In this document: positions 61,165 through 64,000 of the stretch, piece after piece | Layout: every line of letters starts with the position of its first letter | Numbering within the stretch: position 1 is the first letter of the stretch | Assembly (NCBI RefSeq): GCF_900101595.1 | Contig: NZ_FMYY01000020.1 | Span: forward strand, 58,600-122,599 | Direction of reading: 5' to 3' | Length of the DNA: 64,000 bases | Source of the DNA: Paenibacillus sp. cl123 | Lineage (GTDB): Bacteria > Bacillota > Bacilli > Paenibacillales > NBRC-103111 | The notes under the pieces: model-generated | What the model was told of the DNA's origin: nothing | The model's database searches: none | The model's input: the letters and a program-made list of their open reading frames with translations, nothing else | Made by a program: the position numbers and the translations under genes

Positions 61165-61944
61165 ATGGCATTCACCCATCAAAATGAGCTTGTTCGTAAG
61201 GCAGTCGCTGTGCTGGAAAGTTTTGAGAGCGGCAAACCCGAAGCGATTACGGCTTACGTTCATCCGGATCACTATATTCAGCACAACCAGGCCTTACTCG
61301 ATGGTCGTGAAACCATGCTTGGTGCTCTTGATCATCTAAAGGAAATTGGTACAAAGGTAAGCATTAAGCGGGCTTTAGTTGACGGAAATTATGTGGCTCT
61401 TCATTCGGTATATCATTTTCACGGCCCTAAAATCGTATTTGATATCTTCCGTTTTGAGAATGGACTAATCGTTGAACATTGGGACAACTTGCAAGAGATG
61501 GTGGAAAAGACACCAAGCAACCATACGATGATTGACGGACCGGTTACGATTAAGGATATCGACAAAACGGAGGCCAACAAAGCATTTGTCAAAAGCTATG
61601 TTGAGAACATCTTGCTCGGGAAGAACCCTGACCTGCTTGCCTCTTATTTTGATCGAGATACCTATATTCAGCATAGTCCTCATATTGCAGACGGCCTCTC
61701 TGGTCTTCAAGCTGCTCTGCAGGCTTTGAAGGAGAGAAAAGTTGAGTTTCAATATACTCATGTCCATCAAGTCATCGGGCAAGGCGATTTTGTTCTTACC
61801 GTGAGTGAAGGTCTATTTGATGGCCAACATACTGCTTTCTACGATCTGTTCCGTGTACAGGATGGAAAGATCTCTGAGCATTGGGACGTAATTGAGGCCA
61901 TTCTGCCGGAAGAAAAACGAAAAAATACGAACAGTAGATTTTGA
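61165..61944 (+). CDS. tandem SnoaL-like (NTF2 fold) protein
   Basis: Protein of 259 residues made of two homologous SnoaL-like domains (about 1-125 and 130-255). Repeat 1: HYIQHNQALLDG ... FDIFRFENGLIVEHWDNLQE. Repeat 2: TYIQHSPHIADG ... YDLFRVQDGKISEHWDVIEA. Most relatives have one domain and dimerise, so this looks like a fused pseudodimer. SnoaL-like proteins include aldol cyclases and hydrolases; no function can be assigned. AAGGAGGATTTACC precedes ATG. Confidence 0.88.
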   Translation: MAFTHQNELVRKAVAVLESFESGKPEAITAYVHPDHYIQHNQALLDGRETMLGALDHLKEIGTKVSIKRALVDGNYVALHSVYHFHGPKIVFDIFRFENGLIVEHWDNLQEMVEKTPSNHTMIDGPVTIKDIDKTEANKAFVKSYVENILLGKNPDLLASYFDRDTYIQHSPHIADGLSGLQAALQALKERKVEFQYTHVHQVIGQGDFVLTVSEGLFDGQHTAFYDLFRVQDGKISEHWDVIEAILPEEKRKNTNSRF

Positions 61945-61966
61945 AGTTGGTGTAGCTGAATCGCAA

Positions 61967-62003
61967 GAAAGACATCGCCGAATTTAATTTTGCGATGTCT
62001 TTC
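61967..62003 (+). terminator. terminator of the SnoaL-like gene
   Basis: GAAAGACATCGC pairs with GCGATGTCTTTC (12 bp), followed by GCTTCTC; 22 bp after the stop codon. Confidence 0.6.
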
Positions 62004-62072
62004 GCTTCTCGTATTTGACCGCATGACAAAGGGAAGAGAATCATGAAAATATTGACACAAAAATGATGTGGC

Positions 62073-62596
62073 TTGTTCCTGGCTAGCCAGAAGGCGGCCG
62101 CCGCGGGTTCAAGGAGATGGACAGTCAGCGCGCTGCAAGCTATCGGAGGATTTGTGATCGTCGGCATAGCCTCGTGCTTTACCATATGGATGGCTTCGTC
62201 ATGGTACGGCATGGAATTGGTGAACGCGGCAGGAGACGTGGTTGTTCCTATGGTTGTCCGGATCAGCATTCTTTTTACTGCAATCTTCCTTGCTAAATTG
62301 GATCGGATTCCGGGGAATACCACTGCTTGTACTGCTGATGTTCTTCTCCCGCTGCTGAACATGGCTCCGGAGTTCTTGTCGCAGTCGACGCGGGATTGGA
62401 TCTATTCGTGGACGCCACTCCGGTTCGCGGAGGGCTGGGGGAAGTGATGTACTTCGGAGGAGTGGACGCGGTCGGCTCGAACGCCTTCGTTTTGTGGGGC
62501 GACGCCGTGGGATGTTTGGTCCTGCTGCTCGCTTCCGATTTTAAGGCTGGTCGAGCGACAGATGCGCCACCTACTTCTTCTGTTACAAGCGATTAA
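62073..62596 (+). pseudogene. decayed ABC-2/YhgE-type membrane permease C-terminus
   Basis: The C-terminal end of a multi-helix permease is spread over three frames. One frame gives helices GGFVIVGIASCFTIWMASSWYG and VVVPMVVRISILFTAIFLAKL; another gives GFRGIPLLVLLMFFS; the first resumes with LLNMAPEFLSQSTRDWIYSWTPLRFAEG and stops; a third continues VMYFGGVDAVGSNAFVLWGDAVGCLVLLLAS. A stop codon lies just before the first segment. TRDWIYSWTPLRFA is typical of YhgE/Pip or ABC-2 permeases. Truncation plus at least two frameshifts make it a pseudogene. Confidence 0.75.
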
Positions 62597-62630
62597 AACA
62601 AAAAAAGCTCATTAGAATAATTTCTAATGA
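62597..62630 (-). terminator. terminator of the tRNA operon
   Basis: TCATTAGAA pairs with TTCTAATGA; the minus strand then reads GAGCTTTTTTTGTTTT. Confidence 0.88.
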
Positions 62631-62650
62631 ACCATCGACATTTAAATTGA

Positions 62651-62729
62651 TACCGGCGAGAGGACTCGAACCTCCACGGTTTCCCTCTCGATTTTGAGTC
62701 GAGCGCGTCTGCCATTCCGCCACGCCGGC
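62651..62729 (-). tRNA. tRNA-Leu(CAA)
   Basis: Anticodon loop CTCAAAA with five-bp stem, short variable arm, T loop TTCGAGT; no encoded CCA. Last tRNA of the operon. Reads TTG. Confidence 0.93.
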
Positions 62730-62735
62730 ATTTGG

Positions 62736-62812
62736 TGGCGTGCCCTAAGAGATTCGAACTCCTGACCTTTTGATTCGTAGTCAAACGCTCTATCCAGCTG
62801 AGCTAAGGGCAC
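62736..62812 (-). tRNA. tRNA-Arg(ACG)
   Basis: Acceptor GTGCCCT/AGGGCAC, anticodon loop CTACGAA, encoded CCA. Wobble A34 is expected to be inosine, reading CGU/CGC/CGA. Confidence 0.95.
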
Positions 62813-62831
62813 ATATAACAATCAATTGGAG

Positions 62832-62920
62832 TGGTGCCGAAGACCAGGGTCGAACTGGTACGGTGGTCACCCACCGCAGGATTTTAAGTCCTGTGCGTCT
62901 GCCGATTCCGCCACTCCGGC
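62832..62920 (-). tRNA. tRNA-Leu(TAA)
   Basis: Long variable arm (class II), anticodon loop CTTAAAA, acceptor GCCGGAG/CTTCGGC, encoded CCA. Confidence 0.95.
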
Positions 62921-62927
62921 GTAAATA

Positions 62928-63001
62928 TGGAGGCGCCACCCAGACTCGAACTGGGGGTAAAGCTTTTGCAGAGCTCTGCCTTACCACTTGGCTATGGCGC
63001 C
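62928..63001 (-). tRNA. tRNA-Cys(GCA)
   Basis: Anticodon loop CTGCAAA, acceptor GGCGCCA/TGGCGCC, discriminator U, encoded CCA. Confidence 0.95.
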
Positions 63002-63009
63002 ATATAAGA

Positions 63010-63084
63010 TGGAGCGGAAGACGGGAATCGAACCCGCGACCCTCGCCTTGGCAAGGCGATGCTCTACCGCTGAGCCACTTCCGC
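63010..63084 (-). tRNA. tRNA-Gly(GCC)
   Basis: Anticodon loop TTGCCAA, acceptor GCGGAAG/CTTCCGC, discriminator U, encoded CCA. Confidence 0.95.
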
Positions 63085-63092
63085 AAATAAAA

Positions 63093-63164
63093 CTGGGGAT
63101 CTAGGATTCGAACCTAGGCGTGACGGAGTCAAAGTCCGTTGCCTTACCGCTTGGCTAATCCCCA
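63093..63164 (-). tRNA. tRNA-Gln(TTG)
   Basis: Anticodon loop CTTTGAC, acceptor TGGGGAT/ATCCCCA, discriminator G; CCA not encoded. Confidence 0.94.
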
Positions 63165-63177
63165 ATAAAGGTAAAGA

Positions 63178-63254
63178 TGGGGCGATCGATGGGACTTGAA
63201 CCCACGAATGCTGGAGCCACAGACCAGTGCGTTAACCCCTTCGCCACGACCGCC
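63178..63254 (-). tRNA. tRNA-His(GTG)
   Basis: Anticodon loop CTGTGGC, acceptor GGCGGTC, discriminator C as expected for His, encoded CCA. The last anticodon-stem pair (31-39) is a T/T mismatch (CTGGT and TCCAG). Confidence 0.93.
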
Positions 63255-63268
63255 ATATGAAATTTGTT

Positions 63269-63342
63269 TGGCAGGGGCAGCAGGAATCGAACCCACACCA
63301 AAGGTTTTGGAGACCTTTGTTCTACCTTTAAACTATGCCCCT
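63269..63342 (-). tRNA. tRNA-Trp(CCA)
   Basis: Anticodon loop CTCCAAA, acceptor AGGGGCA, discriminator G, encoded CCA. Confidence 0.95.
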
Positions 63343-63350
63343 ATAATAAG

Positions 63351-63436
63351 TGGTGGAGGCTGATGGATTCGAACCACCGAACTCGTCAGAGAACAGATTT
63401 ACAGTCTGCTGCGTTTGGCCACTTCGCTAAGCCTCC
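63351..63436 (-). tRNA. tRNA-Tyr(GTA)
   Basis: Class II with long variable arm, anticodon loop CTGTAAA, acceptor GGAGGCT, encoded CCA. Confidence 0.95.
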
Positions 63437-63447
63437 ATATGAAACTG

Positions 63448-63523
<76 letters not shown>

Positions 63524-63528
63524 GTAAA

Positions 63529-63604
<76 letters not shown>

Positions 63605-63640
63605 TAACAGATTTAAATTCAACTTACTTCAATAATTTAA

Positions 63641-63717
63641 TGGCGGAGCCGACGGGATTCGAACCCGCGGTCTCCTGCGTGACAGGCAGGCATGTTAGGC
63701 CTCTACACCACGGCTCC
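63641..63717 (-). tRNA. tRNA-Asp(GTC)
   Basis: Anticodon loop CTGTCAC, acceptor GGAGCCG, discriminator G as required for Asp, encoded CCA. Confidence 0.95.
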
Positions 63718-63722
63718 ACACA

Positions 63723-63805
<83 letters not shown>

Positions 63806-63825
63806 TCATTGCTTCAAAGATTCTA

Positions 63826-63901
63826 TGGTGGAGGCTGACGGGATCGAACCGCCGACCCTCTGCTTGTAAGGCAGATGCTCTCCCAGCTGAGCTAAGCCTC
63901 C
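63826..63901 (-). tRNA. tRNA-Val(TAC)
   Basis: Anticodon loop CTTACAA, acceptor GGAGGCT/AGCCTCC, discriminator A, encoded CCA. Confidence 0.95.
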
Positions 63902-63928
63902 ATGGGAGTGAGCTTAAGGCTCACTTTA

Positions 63929-64000
63929 TGACCCGTAGGGGATTCGAACCCCTGTTACCTCCGTGAAAGGGAGGTGTCTTAACCCCTTGACCAACGGGCC
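63929..64000 (-). tRNA. tRNA-Glu(TTC)
   Basis: Anticodon loop CTTTCAC, acceptor GGCCCGT/ACGGGTC, no encoded CCA. Its first base is the last base of the window, so the operon probably continues upstream. Confidence 0.93.

Overview
The window looks like a chromosomal segment of a spore-forming Bacillota of the Paenibacillus type. Evidence: strong AGGAGG-type ribosome sites, many GTG/TTG starts, spore genes (sspI, a YjcZ-type peptide, a YheC/YheD ATP-grasp protein, ywmB), an LplABC-like sugar ABC operon with a membrane-bound AraC regulator, a LiaIFSR/PspA locus, a T-box leader, and a 15-gene tRNA operon in the Bacillus order. No rRNA, phage, transposase or CRISPR was found.

Layout. 1-8.2 kb: 3' part of a chemoreceptor, a membrane-anchored alpha/beta hydrolase, and a BceRSAB-type peptide-antibiotic sensing and resistance module with its own promoter. 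8.3-14 kb: solute-binding lipoprotein plus two permeases, convergent with an AraC-type membrane sensor-regulator. 14-30 kb: mostly housekeeping (TrmH-type methylase, ktrA, sspI, a LacI regulator, WYL regulator/SDR pair, YheC/D, prfC, phosphoesterase, zwf, ywmB, GNAT), then a gene-poor stretch (27.0-29.7 kb) with a degenerate 52-bp repeat, a 13-copy 9-bp microsatellite and small unknown genes. 30-32 kb: a YodB/CatR-like HxlR repressor divergent from an extradiol dioxygenase and a DoxX protein, resembling catDE. 32-37 kb: a seven-gene lia/psp operon (liaI-pspA-pspC-pspA/liaH-liaF-liaS-liaR). 37-46.4 kb: Eis-like acetyltransferase, NlpC/P60 hydrolase with three SH3 domains, YjcZ peptide, moaA, ppsR, ccpN, divergent glpX, TauE exporter, polysaccharide deacetylase lipoprotein.

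46.5-62.6 kb is accessory in character: regulator/oxidoreductase pairs (AraC, TetR, XRE-MmyB, MarR with SDRs, a rifampicin-monooxygenase-like flavoprotein and a duplicated SnoaL protein), AT-rich spacers with palindromes, a RidA fragment and a frameshifted permease pseudogene. Inside it lies a solitary ilvB preceded by two complete tandem T-box leaders, each with its own terminator, behind one sigma-A promoter. 62.6-64 kb: the tRNA operon on the minus strand.

Two envelope-stress systems (Bce and Lia/Psp) dominate the core part. The accessory part looks like a set of small, locally regulated detoxification or redox units. The most unusual features are the tandem T-boxes, the ccpN reading frame that lacks a standard start codon, and the repeats at 27.5 and 28.7 kb.
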